NCBI GenBank assembly: GCA_964577275.1
Contig: CAZNYR010000003.1
Location: 19,861 to 83,860 of the forward strand
Origin: UBA2561 sp964577275
GTDB taxonomy: Bacteria; Bacteroidota; Bacteroidia; Cytophagales; Thermoflexibacteraceae
Reading direction: 5' to 3'
Length of the DNA: 64,000 nucleotides
Below are positions 1 to 8,992 of the stretch, in pieces. How positions within the stretch are numbered: the first letter of the stretch is position 1; every line of letters begins with the position of its first letter. The notes beneath the pieces were generated by a model. The model was not told where the DNA came from, ran no database searches, and saw only the letters and a program-made list of their open reading frames with translations. The translations under genes and the position numbers were made by a program.

Positions 1-280
1 AGCCTGCTACTTTGGGCGGATACACTTTAATTTTGTCGCCTAATTTGAGTCCGTCCGTCATCGCCAATTTAAGATTTGCCTTTTTAAGGTCATCGGTCGA
101 AATCTTAAATTTTTTGGCAATTTTCCCTAAATATTCTCCTGCCTGTACTTCGTATTCCACAGGCACTTTGAAATCAGGAAAATATCCCAAAGAAGGATAT
201 GCCTCATTTTGTGCCGTTATATTGTGATTCATACCCAAAACTCCGCCCAGTAGCCCTAAAATTAAGTTGATTTTTTTCAT
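1..280 (-). CDS. Partial secreted LysM-domain protein (N-terminal part)
   Basis: Only the first 93 or so codons are in the window; the gene runs off the left edge. Translation starts MKKINLILGLLGG, a short Sec-type signal peptide with a likely cleavage after the TAQ near residue 24. Residues about 40-90 read VEYEVQAGEYLGKIAKKFKI followed by a stretch ending KLGDKIKVYPP, which is a LysM fold (peptidoglycan-binding). In-frame ATGs also lie at 286 and 289, so the exact start is uncertain; 280 is chosen because Met-Lys-Lys is the normal signal-peptide beginning. The next gene upstream on the same strand ends at 296, so the two are probably co-transcribed. The role in cell-wall binding is inferred from LysM only. 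Confidence 0.75.
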   Translation of the reverse strand, partial: MKKINLILGLLGGVLGMNHNITAQNEAYPSLGYFPDFKVPVEYEVQAGEYLGKIAKKFKISTDDLKKANLKLAMTDGLKLGDKIKVYPPKVAG

Positions 281-295
281 TTCCATCATATTTTG

Positions 296-964
296 TTAGT
301 TACAGCCTAATTCAGCAGGCAAATGTTCTGCGTTTTTGTGTCCTTCGGCAATGCCTTTTTTGATGTCTGCACAGGCACCTGCCTTGTCATTGATTTGCAT
401 TTTTGCCAAGCCCCGAAACGTAAATAATCGTGGGTCGGTCGGATTTAATTCGATAGCTTTATCATAATCTGTAATTGCTTCCTGAAATAATTTAAGGCGT
501 GCTTTGGCATAAGCTCTTTTATTATATGCCCAGTAATAGTCTGGTTTTAAGTAAGTTACGTTCGTATAATCCACGATTGCGCCATGAAAATCTCCTGCCT
601 TAAATTTAGTATTTCCCTCCTCCATGTATCGTTCCGAAACCTTTGTAGGCTCAAAACCATCGTATAAAAAGTTGGTTATCAGCTTTTCCGCATCCGAAAG
701 CCCCTTATTTTTGGCAATGTACCAGTTAATCCCTGCCCCATCCACATTGCCCAAATAATATTCCGAAGTGCCTCGATAGGCATAAGCCTCCACAAAATCA
801 GGATTTTTGAGCAAGGCAATGTTAAATTGCAACACCGCTTCCTGATATTTTTTCTGGGCAAATAATTCTGTCCCTTTTCCGTAGGCTTCTTGGGCAGTCT
901 GTGCAAATCCGACCGAGATAAAACATCCCAAAATTGTCGTTAGCATCCATTTGATTCGCATCAT
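296..964 (-). CDS. Secreted TPR-repeat protein
   Basis: A 222-residue protein with an N-terminal signal sequence (MMRIKWMLTTILGCF, likely cut after the following VGFAQ). It is followed by tetratricopeptide-like helices: one at about residues 24-60 (AYGKGTELFAQKKYQEAVLQ) and a pair at about 112-185 (GNTKFKAGDFHGAIVDY, and AITDYDKAIELNPTDPRLF). TPRs are protein-protein interaction modules, so a periplasmic scaffold role is likely but the partner is unknown. It sits between two LysM-bearing genes on the same strand, which suggests a cell-wall-associated function. Two Met codons (964 and 961) are equally possible starts. Confidence 0.8.
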   Translation of the reverse strand: MMRIKWMLTTILGCFISVGFAQTAQEAYGKGTELFAQKKYQEAVLQFNIALLKNPDFVEAYAYRGTSEYYLGNVDGAGINWYIAKNKGLSDAEKLITNFLYDGFEPTKVSERYMEEGNTKFKAGDFHGAIVDYTNVTYLKPDYYWAYNKRAYAKARLKLFQEAITDYDKAIELNPTDPRLFTFRGLAKMQINDKAGACADIKKGIAEGHKNAEHLPAELGCN

Positions 965-1038
965 TTTTTTATTGATTTAATAATTAATTTTAAGTTAAAT
1001 ATTAACGAAATTATTTAAAAACCTGCTACCTCGAAAAA

Positions 1039-1284
1039 CTACTTTTTCTGTTCGGGGTCTTTGATAATTAATTTTTCGCCACCCTTGAAAAAACTATTTT
1101 CGATGGCGGTTTTGTAGTCAGGATTCCACTCCATGAGTTGGCTTTCAGTGAGTTGATATTTTTCCAAAATCATCTCAATCGCATCGCCATATTGCGTTTT
1201 GTAATAATATGAGGCATCCAATCTGGCGGAGGCACACCCCAAAAAAAGGACGAAAAGCAAGATATACAACTGTTTTAATTTCAT
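1039..1284 (-). CDS. Small LysM-like lipoprotein, duplicate of the neighbour's C-terminal domain
   Basis: An 81-residue protein. The N-terminus MKLKQLYILLFVLFLGCASA has a lipobox (LFLGC), so it is probably a lipoprotein cut before Cys17. The rest is a single LysM-like module. By hand alignment about 37 of 57 residues match the last domain of the large protein encoded immediately upstream (1289-4408): both share LDASYY, ILEKY, WNPD and GGEKLIIKDP. The gap to that gene is only 4 bases, so the two are surely translated from one mRNA. It looks like a C-terminal domain that was duplicated and given its own lipoprotein signal. Binding to peptidoglycan is inferred. Confidence 0.75.
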   Translation of the reverse strand: MKLKQLYILLFVLFLGCASARLDASYYYKTQYGDAIEMILEKYQLTESQLMEWNPDYKTAIENSFFKGGEKLIIKDPEQKK

Positions 1285-1288
1285 GGAT

Positions 1289-4200
1289 TTATTTATTTGG
1301 GTCTTTAATAATTAATTTTTCGCCACCCCAAAACGAACTGGTTTCAATCGCATCCGCATGGTCGGGATTCCATTGTTTGAGTTGCGTTTCGGTAATGCCG
1401 TATTTTTCCAAAATGCTTTCGAGTGGGTCTCCAAACGCTACTTCATGATAATATGAGGCATCCAAATTTTTGGCTTGCATATTCGTATTTTCCGACTTTG
1501 CAGATTCCTTCGGTGCTTCCTCAACGGGTTGTTGCTCGGTTTTTGATTCGGTTTTTTGCTCCGAATTCTGGCGTTGCGTTTCTAATTTTTTCTGCAAAAT
1601 CAAAGCCGTCAGATGAGCGGGGTCGTTCCCATTCGCATCCGTTGCAATTTGAACGGGGTCTTCAGCCGTAACTTCCTGATTTTGAGCAGTATTTATTTCG
1701 GTCTTGGCTTCAGTTTTTTGTTCCGATTTCGTTTCCTGAACCGAGCTAATTTCCTGATGATCAGTTACTTGTTCCGCAGGTTCAGGCGATGTAATTCGTA
1801 ATTTTGTACCTTTCGGAAAATCCATGACACCCGAAGGCAAATCGTTCCATTTTTTGAGGTCAGAAGTTTTCACGCCCACCGTGCTGGCAATTTCATAAAT
1901 ATTTTCCGACTCATTTTTAACTTCATAAATATTAGGGTCGCCTTGTGCTTTTTCGGGCTTCGTCGCATTTTCAGCCTGCGGTTTCTTCGTTATCAACATC
2001 GTAAGTGTGGCAGGGTCAGCAATATCTGGCAGGGCAGTACGCTGAATATTTGTGGGTTCTGCCGTAGATTCATAAATTGTACTTTCCGAAGAATTGTCTT
2101 TGCTATTTATTTCTATTTTTTGACTGGAAACTCCTGCATCTTGGGCAGTTTGTACTACCGAATTTTTGGGTTCTGTTTCTTTCAATAAACCTGATTCCAA
2201 TGCCAATTTTGACCCTTTAAAAATCTTACTTTCTAAGGTCATATTATTCCATGCCAATAAATCACGAAACGAAATACCATAAAGCCGTGCAATACTAAAA
2301 AATGTTTCTTTAGGCTTCACCGTATGCCAGCCTGTCGGTGTTTTAGGTTCGCCTAAATAGATTTTACAACCTGCAGGTAACTTCTTGGTTAAGAGCATAT
2401 TACGCTTTATAATGGCATCCACGCTTGTCCCGTAACGGGTGGCAATTTGTGCTAAAGATTCGCCTTCCAGAACTACATATTCGTCAGGCTTAGGCAGGGC
2501 TGGCGGTTGCGTAAGTCGTACTTTTTGATGGACATAAAGTATCTTTTCAGGATGCGCTCCGTTCCACAAATATAAATCACTTTGTTTGATACTAAACATA
2601 TATGCAATGCCACTCCAAGTATCGTTGGGTTGAGCTACATAGTAATCCGAAGTAATTGGTTTCTTTTCATAAACTATTTTTGTACTTTCCGAAGAATCAC
2701 TTGCTGATTTTATGACACCTGAATCTTGATTTTCGACCACCAATTCTTTCTTATTTTCACTCGAACTATCCGTTACTGTTTCTGCAATACTTTGGATTTC
2801 TATTTCTGCATTTCCTAAAATTGGAGCATCGGCAGTAGCCTCCAAAATGACAAGGGGTTGAGGTTGGGGTTGAGGTGTTTTTTTGATTTTCCGTAACACC
2901 TTAAATAACGGATTACCAGTCAGTTTTGCCTGCAAATTTAAGACACGCCCTCCCACAAAAACCGAATCATCTTCCATCACTTTTTCGCCCATGATTTCGG
3001 TATCGTTCGTCTTCACTTCTTGATATTTTATAAATTTAGAATTATCTCCTAAAGCATTGTAAACCAATAAGTTAGATTTACGAATACCATACATCTGCGA
3101 TACATCCGTCAAATCTTCCGATTCTTGCAATACATGACTTTGTGTTGCGCCTTTGGTATTTTTCTTTTTGAGATAATATACCGTTCCAACTTGTAAGTTT
3201 TTATCAATAATTTCATTATATTTTAAAAATTTAGCATCAGACAAATTGCCTGCTTTTGCCAAATCAGTTGCGCTTTGTCCTTCCTGAGCAATAATGGCAG
3301 GCAAGCTATTTGCCTCTACAAAAACAAATATTTTTCCGTTAATCTCTTTCTTTTCTTGATTTTTTAACACGGGGAAATCTCCATTTTTCTGAATTTGGAT
3401 TTCGGTAGATTTTTCGGATGCAGTATCGAGGTTTTCTACGATATTTTTATCTATTTTATCCTCTGTTTTTGGAACTGAATCTTTCGTAACTTCTTCTTTT
3501 TCAGAACTTTCATCTAATTTGTCTTCGGTGGGAGCATATTTTCTTTTGACAATTCTATCCCCCAAAAATGATTTGGCTTTCTGCTCTTCGTCAGGCATAA
3601 TAGGCAAAATAATTGGATACGATTTGACAAGTTTTTTGTCGGGATTAATGTTCCACAGATTATACTCCGTGATATTTTCGGAAAGGGCAATTTTTTGACT
3701 TGTTTCCTGAATTTTCTCACCGATTTCGCCTTGATAAACAATTAATTTAATGGCTTTTGGGTCGGGATTAATTTTATTTTTGAATGTAATATAATGTGCC
3801 AAAAAGTTTAAAATAAAAACATGGTTTTCTTTGGTAATATTCATGGTTTTTTTGCCTGCCAAACCTTTATCAATGACTTCGCCAGTTTGTGTAAAACCCA
3901 GTTCTTTAGTTAATAGTGTATGTACCCAATTATCTAATAATTCATTATTTTCGGCAAAGAATTTCATCAGTACATCCGAAGCCAAAATGACATGATTTCG
4001 TTCGTCTATATCTTCATTGATGACCAATTTCAGGGCTTGTGCCTCGCTGGTTCGCATCTGCCAAAAGCCATCCGAACCAGGACGTAAAAGTCCATCTAAT
4101 GGACTGTGTGTCAGATGATTAGACTCTAAAAGAATTAGATATTTAAAGTCATCAGGAATGTGATATTTTCGCATTGCCTCCTCGACAAACGGAAAATACA

Positions 4201-4408
4201 TCCGTCCATATTCCTGATAGTTTTGATACCGCAAAAAATCGCCTGTGAGGTATTTTGTTTTTTGTCCAATCACGGTACGAGCCGATTCATCAAGGATAAG
4301 TTCGAGGTCAGCAAATTGTACTTTTTGGGGAATTTCGATAGTTTGTGCCGATGTAACCGAAAGGCTCATCAGCCAGCACAAGACCGTAAAAATATATTTG
4401 TTCTTCAT
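1289..4408 (-). CDS. Large lytic transglycosylase-like protein with multiple LysM domains
   Basis: 1039 residues with a signal peptide (MKNKYIFTVLCWLMSLSVTS, cut near AQ). Residues about 60-200 resemble an SLT/MltD lytic transglycosylase: FKYLILLESN supplies the putative catalytic Glu95, and GSDGFWQM at about 111-118 matches the G-x-WQ motif of the family. Several LysM-like segments follow, clearest at about 590-640 (YYVAQPNDTWSGIAYMF), 640-690 (VVLEGESLAQIATRYGTS), 695-740 (WHTVKPKETFFSIARLYGIS), about 830-880, and the C-terminus, separated by Ser/Thr/Glu/Lys-rich linkers. The family cleaves glycan strands of peptidoglycan. It is first in a run with the small lipoprotein, TPR and LysM genes. 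Unusually long and linker-rich compared with MltD. Activity itself is inferred. Confidence 0.75.
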   Translation of the reverse strand: MKNKYIFTVLCWLMSLSVTSAQTIEIPQKVQFADLELILDESARTVIGQKTKYLTGDFLRYQNYQEYGRMYFPFVEEAMRKYHIPDDFKYLILLESNHLTHSPLDGLLRPGSDGFWQMRTSEAQALKLVINEDIDERNHVILASDVLMKFFAENNELLDNWVHTLLTKELGFTQTGEVIDKGLAGKKTMNITKENHVFILNFLAHYITFKNKINPDPKAIKLIVYQGEIGEKIQETSQKIALSENITEYNLWNINPDKKLVKSYPIILPIMPDEEQKAKSFLGDRIVKRKYAPTEDKLDESSEKEEVTKDSVPKTEDKIDKNIVENLDTASEKSTEIQIQKNGDFPVLKNQEKKEINGKIFVFVEANSLPAIIAQEGQSATDLAKAGNLSDAKFLKYNEIIDKNLQVGTVYYLKKKNTKGATQSHVLQESEDLTDVSQMYGIRKSNLLVYNALGDNSKFIKYQEVKTNDTEIMGEKVMEDDSVFVGGRVLNLQAKLTGNPLFKVLRKIKKTPQPQPQPLVILEATADAPILGNAEIEIQSIAETVTDSSSENKKELVVENQDSGVIKSASDSSESTKIVYEKKPITSDYYVAQPNDTWSGIAYMFSIKQSDLYLWNGAHPEKILYVHQKVRLTQPPALPKPDEYVVLEGESLAQIATRYGTSVDAIIKRNMLLTKKLPAGCKIYLGEPKTPTGWHTVKPKETFFSIARLYGISFRDLLAWNNMTLESKIFKGSKLALESGLLKETEPKNSVVQTAQDAGVSSQKIEINSKDNSSESTIYESTAEPTNIQRTALPDIADPATLTMLITKKPQAENATKPEKAQGDPNIYEVKNESENIYEIASTVGVKTSDLKKWNDLPSGVMDFPKGTKLRITSPEPAEQVTDHQEISSVQETKSEQKTEAKTEINTAQNQEVTAEDPVQIATDANGNDPAHLTALILQKKLETQRQNSEQKTESKTEQQPVEEAPKESAKSENTNMQAKNLDASYYHEVAFGDPLESILEKYGITETQLKQWNPDHADAIETSSFWGGEKLIIKDPNK

Positions 4409-4734
4409 CTTTGAGGTGCAATTTTATGGGTAATTTCTGATTTTTTCGAGTTCATGCTATTCATCGGTAAAAATACTAAATTATCTTGAAAATGAATCTG
4501 ATGCAAATTTGGATACACAATTGTTTACAAAATTCTATGTCAATTTGCATCATATTTTCAGAGACTTAGGATAGGTGCTTGAGCGCAAGAATTTCCATAA
4601 AAACGTAGAATTTTATTTTTCCGTTCGGTTTTCAAGGTTTGAACATCCCTTTTTGACGGTTGAAAACCTCAAAAATGGCTCTAAAAGTAGTTTTGGCATG
4701 AAAATTTACAGAATTGGGCTATTTTTAAAGCAAT
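4409..4734. other. Intergenic region with two inverted repeats
   Basis: No gene is seen in these 326 bases. Two inverted repeats stand out. The first spans 4487-4560: TGAAAAT (4487-4493) pairs with ATTTTCA (4554-4560), and inside it GATGCAAA (4500-4507) pairs with TTTGCATC (4544-4551). It lies about 80 bases upstream of the transglycosylase start and could be an operator or a long mRNA leader hairpin. The second is a 9-bp perfect repeat, GGTTTTCAA (4627-4635) with TTGAAAACC (4660-4668), beyond the 3' end of the SpoIIE gene; it has no T-run, so it is not a classical terminator. Confidence 0.45.
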
Positions 4735-6189
4735 TCATAATTTGAATCCGATAACCAAAATATCATCGGTTTGTTTGCCTTTGCCCTGCCATGCGTCAAG
4801 GCTTTTTTGGAGGATTTCTTTTTGCTCAAAAAAGGGACGTTGATGGATTTCAAATACTAATTCCTTGAATCGTTTTTTCATAAACTTACGATTATCGCCC
4901 CCGCCAAATTGGTCTTGGAAACCATCCGAAAAGAGATAAAAAACAGGCGATTCACCCTCAAACCGAATGGTGTGCGTGGTAAACGGCTCTTCGAGATTTT
5001 GCCATCCGCCTACGGATTTTCGGTTGCCTTTGATTTGTTTGAGTTCTCGTTGTCCTACGGCGTTGGTTTGGATATACAAAAGCGGACTTTTTGCCCCCGC
5101 AAAGTGCAACGTTTGGCGGTCTTCTTCGATGACGCACAACGAAATATCCATGCCATCACGGGTTTTGTGTTCGGTCTGTTTGAGCATATACCGAATGCGG
5201 TCGTTGAGTTGGTCTAAGATGTGATGTGGTTCATATATCTGTTTGACATTCACGATATTAGTGAGTTGTTCCATGCCAATCATACTCATAATTGCACCGG
5301 GAACGCCATGCCCCGTGCAATCGGCGGCGACCAAAATAATTTTCCCATGTATCTCTTCAAACCAATAAAAATCGCCACTGACTTTATCTCTGGGACGGAG
5401 CAAAATAAATGATTCGGGCAAAAACGATTTGATACGAGAAGTGCTGGGCAAAAGTGCGCTTTGGATTCGTCCGGCATAACTCATGCTTGCCAAAATATTT
5501 CGGTTTTGGCGTTTGATTTCGTCATTGGCTTCTTGTAAAATCTGGGCTTGTGCCGAAATCTGTTTGTTTTTGGTTTCGATATTTCGTTTTTGCCCCCGAA
5601 TGCGTCTTGTTGAAACGACCGAAATCGCCGTGATTGCCAGCAATAACGTAGAAATCAGCAGTAAAGTCATGGTTTCGAGGAACTTACGTTTTAGTTGCTC
5701 CTCCGCCTTGACCAATTTATGCGTATAAGCTGTATTTAGGGAATCCTTCTCATCAATAATCGTTCCAATTCGTCTGCTTACGCCTTGCGTTTTGGCTTGC
5801 GCCTCCTGATAAGCCAGTTCGTTGCTGACCAACGTTTGTTGTAATCGGCTCAAATCTTTTTCCAAAATTCGCCGTTCGGTGGGTGTAATCGTTTCTTTAT
5901 CCAATCGAAGTGTAATGCGGTCAATTTCGGTGCGTACTTTGGCATTATTTTCCGACAAAATTTGCTTTTCCATCTCTAACTCATTGATAATATTGTTAAA
6001 ATATTGCTTCAACAATCGGACAGTATCCTGCGATGAAAATTGAGCGAAAGAATCTGTATTTACCGTTTGAATTTGCTCTGGAATGGCTGGCGGAGGGTCT
6101 AAAAACCAATCCTCTTGCCCAGATACAGGACATATCCACAGCATCAGTGCGCCAAAAAAAAACCAGAATTTTACCGCTCGCATGGGCAT
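4735..6189 (-). CDS. SpoIIE-type PP2C serine phosphatase with membrane anchor and coiled coil
   Basis: About 484 residues. An N-terminal signal/anchor (MPMRAVKFWFFFGALMLW) is followed by a coiled-coil extracytoplasmic region, a transmembrane helix (LLLISTLLLAITAISVV), a second coiled coil, and a C-terminal SpoIIE/PP2C domain. The metal-binding acidic motifs are present: KVSGDFYWF, AADCTGHGVPGA, FSDGFQDQFGG and TDDILVIG. The family removes phosphate from serine, typically on anti-anti-sigma-factor (STAS) partners; no STAS or HATPase gene is adjacent. The longer reading frame to 6216 begins with TTG and pushes the signal peptide inward, so ATG 6189 (or 6183) is preferred. It shares its catalytic module with the proteins at 32788-34827 and 34844-36886. 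Confidence 0.85.
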   Translation of the reverse strand: MPMRAVKFWFFFGALMLWICPVSGQEDWFLDPPPAIPEQIQTVNTDSFAQFSSQDTVRLLKQYFNNIINELEMEKQILSENNAKVRTEIDRITLRLDKETITPTERRILEKDLSRLQQTLVSNELAYQEAQAKTQGVSRRIGTIIDEKDSLNTAYTHKLVKAEEQLKRKFLETMTLLLISTLLLAITAISVVSTRRIRGQKRNIETKNKQISAQAQILQEANDEIKRQNRNILASMSYAGRIQSALLPSTSRIKSFLPESFILLRPRDKVSGDFYWFEEIHGKIILVAADCTGHGVPGAIMSMIGMEQLTNIVNVKQIYEPHHILDQLNDRIRYMLKQTEHKTRDGMDISLCVIEEDRQTLHFAGAKSPLLYIQTNAVGQRELKQIKGNRKSVGGWQNLEEPFTTHTIRFEGESPVFYLFSDGFQDQFGGGDNRKFMKKRFKELVFEIHQRPFFEQKEILQKSLDAWQGKGKQTDDILVIGFKL

Positions 6190-6265
6190 GATAGGATTAA
6201 AAAAAAGCGTTGTCAAATCGTGCTAAGTAATGATGTTGTGTATCGTTTGATTCAAGTATAATTTA

Positions 6266-6284
6266 TTGATTTTCAAGTCATTAT
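6266..6284 (+). repeat. Copy of recurrent motif TTGATTWTCAGnnAATTAT
   Basis: Reads TTGATTTTCAAGTCATTAT. It lies 17 bases beyond the stop codon of the efflux-adaptor gene (minus strand, stop at 6301). See the finding on the repeated motif. Confidence 0.4.
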
Positions 6285-6300
6285 AATATCTCAATACGCA

Positions 6301-7362
6301 CTACTGCTTTGGTGTTGTTGTTTGAGGATTTTGTAGTATCCAATCCGTTGCCGTGATGCCCTCCCGAATTTCGAGGGAATTATCCTTCCGAACCCCGACC
6401 TTGACGATTTGTCTAATTGGTTCATTTTCAGTATCTTTTAAGTAAACATACGCCTCATTCTGAGATTGAACCACAGATGAAACAGGCAAAAATAAGACCG
6501 TTTTTTGACGCACAGGAATCCGTGCGATAGCCGTCATGCCAGCACGCACCTCCGTTTCGGATTTGGTGGATGCCAACGAAATGATAAGTTGATATTTCTG
6601 TTCGGATAACGCCCGAATTTGCCGAATCATACCTGCGAATTGCACTTTTTCAAACGAAAGTTCGACCCGTGCCGAATCGCCTTTTTGGATACCTCTGAGG
6701 GCTAAATCATCGGTCATTGCCTCAAAATCAAATGCGCCTGCGCCAATAAGTTCTGCCCAAACTTTTACAATTTGCGTACCAGTTGAGTCCGTTCTGAAAA
6801 CTCGTTCCTTATCAGTTACATAAATTTTTTGAAGCACGCCCGATTGAGGAGCTAATATTTCGAGTGGCACGGTATTTTCCTGTAAGATTTGGAGCGATTC
6901 TTCCAAATTAATGACTTCAAAACGAGCTTTTTCTAAACGCTGGGATTGTGCCTGATAATTATTTTGGGCTTCAACCAAAGTTTGTGGCGATGTTCTTTTG
7001 GCGATAAGTAATTGATTCTTCGTCTTTTCCAAAAGTTGTTTTTGATGAATTAATTTATCTTTAGCTTGATGTATCAAATTCTGAAGGCTATCGGCATCTC
7101 TCAAAAATTCTTCGGGCAATACCCGAAACAAGGCTTGGTCTTGCGTAACCGAATCTTTTTCCTGTACTAAAACTTCGAGGATTTGCCCCGTAATTTGGGG
7201 ACGAATTTCAAGGGATTTTCCGTTCCGAATTACGCCCGTAACCGATAGATTTTCAGCTACTTTGACCTCTTGGGCTTGTATAAATTGGCGGGTATTTTCC
7301 GCATCCATTTGGCATCCTATCATCAAAAATAATCCGCTCCAGCATACGATAATATATTTCAT
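6301..7362 (-). CDS. HlyD/MFP-type periplasmic adaptor lipoprotein of an efflux system
   Basis: 353 residues. MKYIIVCWSGLFLMIGC has a lipobox with Cys17. The order of parts is that of RND/ABC efflux adaptors: a first biotinyl-lipoyl half (SLEIRPQITGQILEVLVQ at about residues 50-67), a long alpha-hairpin coiled coil (about 85-155), the second lipoyl half (LEILAPQSGVLQKIYVTDK), a beta-barrel domain and a membrane-proximal domain ending near EIREGI. Adaptors link an inner-membrane pump to TolC. No pump gene is adjacent; a TolC-like gene is found 24 kb away (31234-32571) and need not be its partner. Substrate unknown. Confidence 0.85.
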   Translation of the reverse strand: MKYIIVCWSGLFLMIGCQMDAENTRQFIQAQEVKVAENLSVTGVIRNGKSLEIRPQITGQILEVLVQEKDSVTQDQALFRVLPEEFLRDADSLQNLIHQAKDKLIHQKQLLEKTKNQLLIAKRTSPQTLVEAQNNYQAQSQRLEKARFEVINLEESLQILQENTVPLEILAPQSGVLQKIYVTDKERVFRTDSTGTQIVKVWAELIGAGAFDFEAMTDDLALRGIQKGDSARVELSFEKVQFAGMIRQIRALSEQKYQLIISLASTKSETEVRAGMTAIARIPVRQKTVLFLPVSSVVQSQNEAYVYLKDTENEPIRQIVKVGVRKDNSLEIREGITATDWILQNPQTTTPKQ

Positions 7363-7396
7363 ACCTGCTTGATTTGTAAGGTGTTGTTTCTAAGAT

Positions 7397-8263
7397 TTAT
7401 AATCTTCCCGAAAGTTCGTCAAGTCGTCTTTTTTCTTTGTGGGAAAGTTTATTGATGCCATATTTCTGAACTTTTTCCAATAAATAATCCAATTCTTCGG
7501 CTTCGGACATCTGTTTTTTTTCTTGTTGCTCGCTCCGAAGTCGTTTTTTGCGATATTTGAAATACCCATCCATGAGCATTATTTCGGGTCTTCGGATAAG
7601 CAAAAATAAAAAAATCGAAAACGGAACGAAGAGCAGAAAAAATGTAGTCCAGTGCATCAGAAAATAGGCTGGCTCAATCAAAATTGTCAAAAATAAGCCG
7701 ACAATCGCTCCGCCCAAATGGGCTTCGTGTCCGATATTGTCGCTTTGTTTTTTGATGCCATAAATCGAAACCAAAATAAATAAAAATCCGAACAGCCAAG
7801 CAGGAAACTCGATGGGCAAAAATATCAAGCCAATTTTTGCGGTTGGAGTCATCAAAACATACGAAAAAAGCACGCCAGAAATTGCGCCTGAAGCTCCCAA
7901 CGCCCGATAATCGCCGTGATTTCGATGCACATACAAGGAAAGCAAACCGCCCAAAACCTTACTTCCGAAATATAATATAAAAAAATTGCCTAAACCCAAC
8001 GAATTACCTACCGACTGCCCGAAAGCATACAAAGCATACATATTAAATGCCAAATGCCACCAACCGCCATGCAAAAATCCTGAACTCAACAAACGATAAT
8101 ACTGCTTGTCTATCAGGATTTTATCCACGTCAAAAACATATTTATCCCGAAAAGCCTCATTTCGGATGCCATAATACGAAAGGATGCCAATGCCCAAAAT
8201 AAACAAAGTGGTAATGGCGGCAATGCCTTCCGTACTGGCAATTAATTCTTGATTTGTGTGCAT
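7397..8263 (-). CDS. Rhomboid family intramembrane serine protease
   Basis: 288 residues with about six hydrophobic helices. The rhomboid hallmarks are visible: HLAFNMYALYAFG (His70/Asn74, oxyanion region), GASGAISG with the nucleophile Ser125, and GHEAHLGGAIVG with the catalytic-type His182. The enzyme cuts transmembrane helices of membrane proteins within the inner membrane. The C-terminal ~60 residues form a charged cytoplasmic tail rich in Lys/Arg/Glu. The downstream efflux-adaptor gene starts 34 bases after its stop, so they may share a transcript, but a functional link is not evident. Confidence 0.9.
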   Translation of the reverse strand: MHTNQELIASTEGIAAITTLFILGIGILSYYGIRNEAFRDKYVFDVDKILIDKQYYRLLSSGFLHGGWWHLAFNMYALYAFGQSVGNSLGLGNFFILYFGSKVLGGLLSLYVHRNHGDYRALGASGAISGVLFSYVLMTPTAKIGLIFLPIEFPAWLFGFLFILVSIYGIKKQSDNIGHEAHLGGAIVGLFLTILIEPAYFLMHWTTFFLLFVPFSIFLFLLIRRPEIMLMDGYFKYRKKRLRSEQQEKKQMSEAEELDYLLEKVQKYGINKLSHKEKRRLDELSGRL

Positions 8264-8323
8264 GGCTTTTTATATTTTTAAACGCTTAAACGGAATAAAG
8301 TATGAATCTCGAATTTCAATATA

Positions 8324-8342
8324 TTGATTATCAGGCAATTAT
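8324..8342 (+). repeat. Copy of recurrent motif TTGATTWTCAGnnAATTAT
   Basis: Reads TTGATTATCAGGCAATTAT, the best-formed copy. It sits between the rhomboid gene start (8263) and the CBS gene stop (8418), in the gap where the CBS mRNA would end. Confidence 0.45.
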
Positions 8343-8417
8343 ACTGTTTTAATCGTTCATAAATTTAGTGCATAGTAATTTTTAATTATCACATTTTGTC
8401 AAATCAAAACGGATTGA

Positions 8418-8807
8418 TTAGGCAGCATTTTTTTCGGTATATTGCTTATTTTCAATAAGTTTCAATAAATCAAAAGAACTCAGAATCCCGATAACCTGTT
8501 TTTCGTGTGTTACGACAATGTGATGAATCCGGCGGTTACGCATCATGCGGGCAGCATCCTGTACGGGCGAATATTGCGGAATAGTCAGCACATTTTCCGT
8601 CATAATTTTTTTGGCGGGCGTTCCCTCCGAATCGGTTTTGAGCAAATCGCTCGAAGTAATAATGCCAACGGGTTCGTTTTCGGTATTCACAATCGGAACG
8701 GCTTTGATGTGATTTTTGCTCATAATATCTTTGATATGCCCAGCAGATTTGTGCGGAACGCTCGTAATTACAGGACTGACCATCAGGTCTTTGACTCGAA
8801 TTTTCAT
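8418..8807 (-). CDS. CBS-domain pair protein
   Basis: 129 residues made up of two CBS motifs and little else. The first is about residues 8-55 (VKDLMVSPVITSVPHKSAGH then GIITSSDLL); the second about 68-118 (MTENVLTIPQYSPVQDAARM then GILSSFDLL). Such stand-alone Bateman modules bind adenine nucleotides (AMP, ATP, S-adenosylmethionine) and act as energy sensors or as regulatory subunits. Nothing nearby identifies its partner. Length is typical for a single-pair CBS protein. Confidence 0.9.
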   Translation of the reverse strand: MKIRVKDLMVSPVITSVPHKSAGHIKDIMSKNHIKAVPIVNTENEPVGIITSSDLLKTDSEGTPAKKIMTENVLTIPQYSPVQDAARMMRNRRIHHIVVTHEKQVIGILSSFDLLKLIENKQYTEKNAA

Positions 8808-8992
8808 GTTAAATTTATGGTATAATTATGTTTAGATACAAATTTTTTCGCTTAATTGCCTTCAATATTGTGAAGAGTTTTAACAGATAAAAGTCGTTAT
8901 ATTTATAGGTTTTTACAAATTTGAAAAATTGAATTAATAAATACAAACACCGAGAACGTAATTTTGGGGTGTTCTTGAAATCGCTAAAAATT

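Noticed and set aside
8505..8825. 106-residue plus-strand frame
   Set aside because: It is antisense to the CBS-pair gene, whose motifs are clear.
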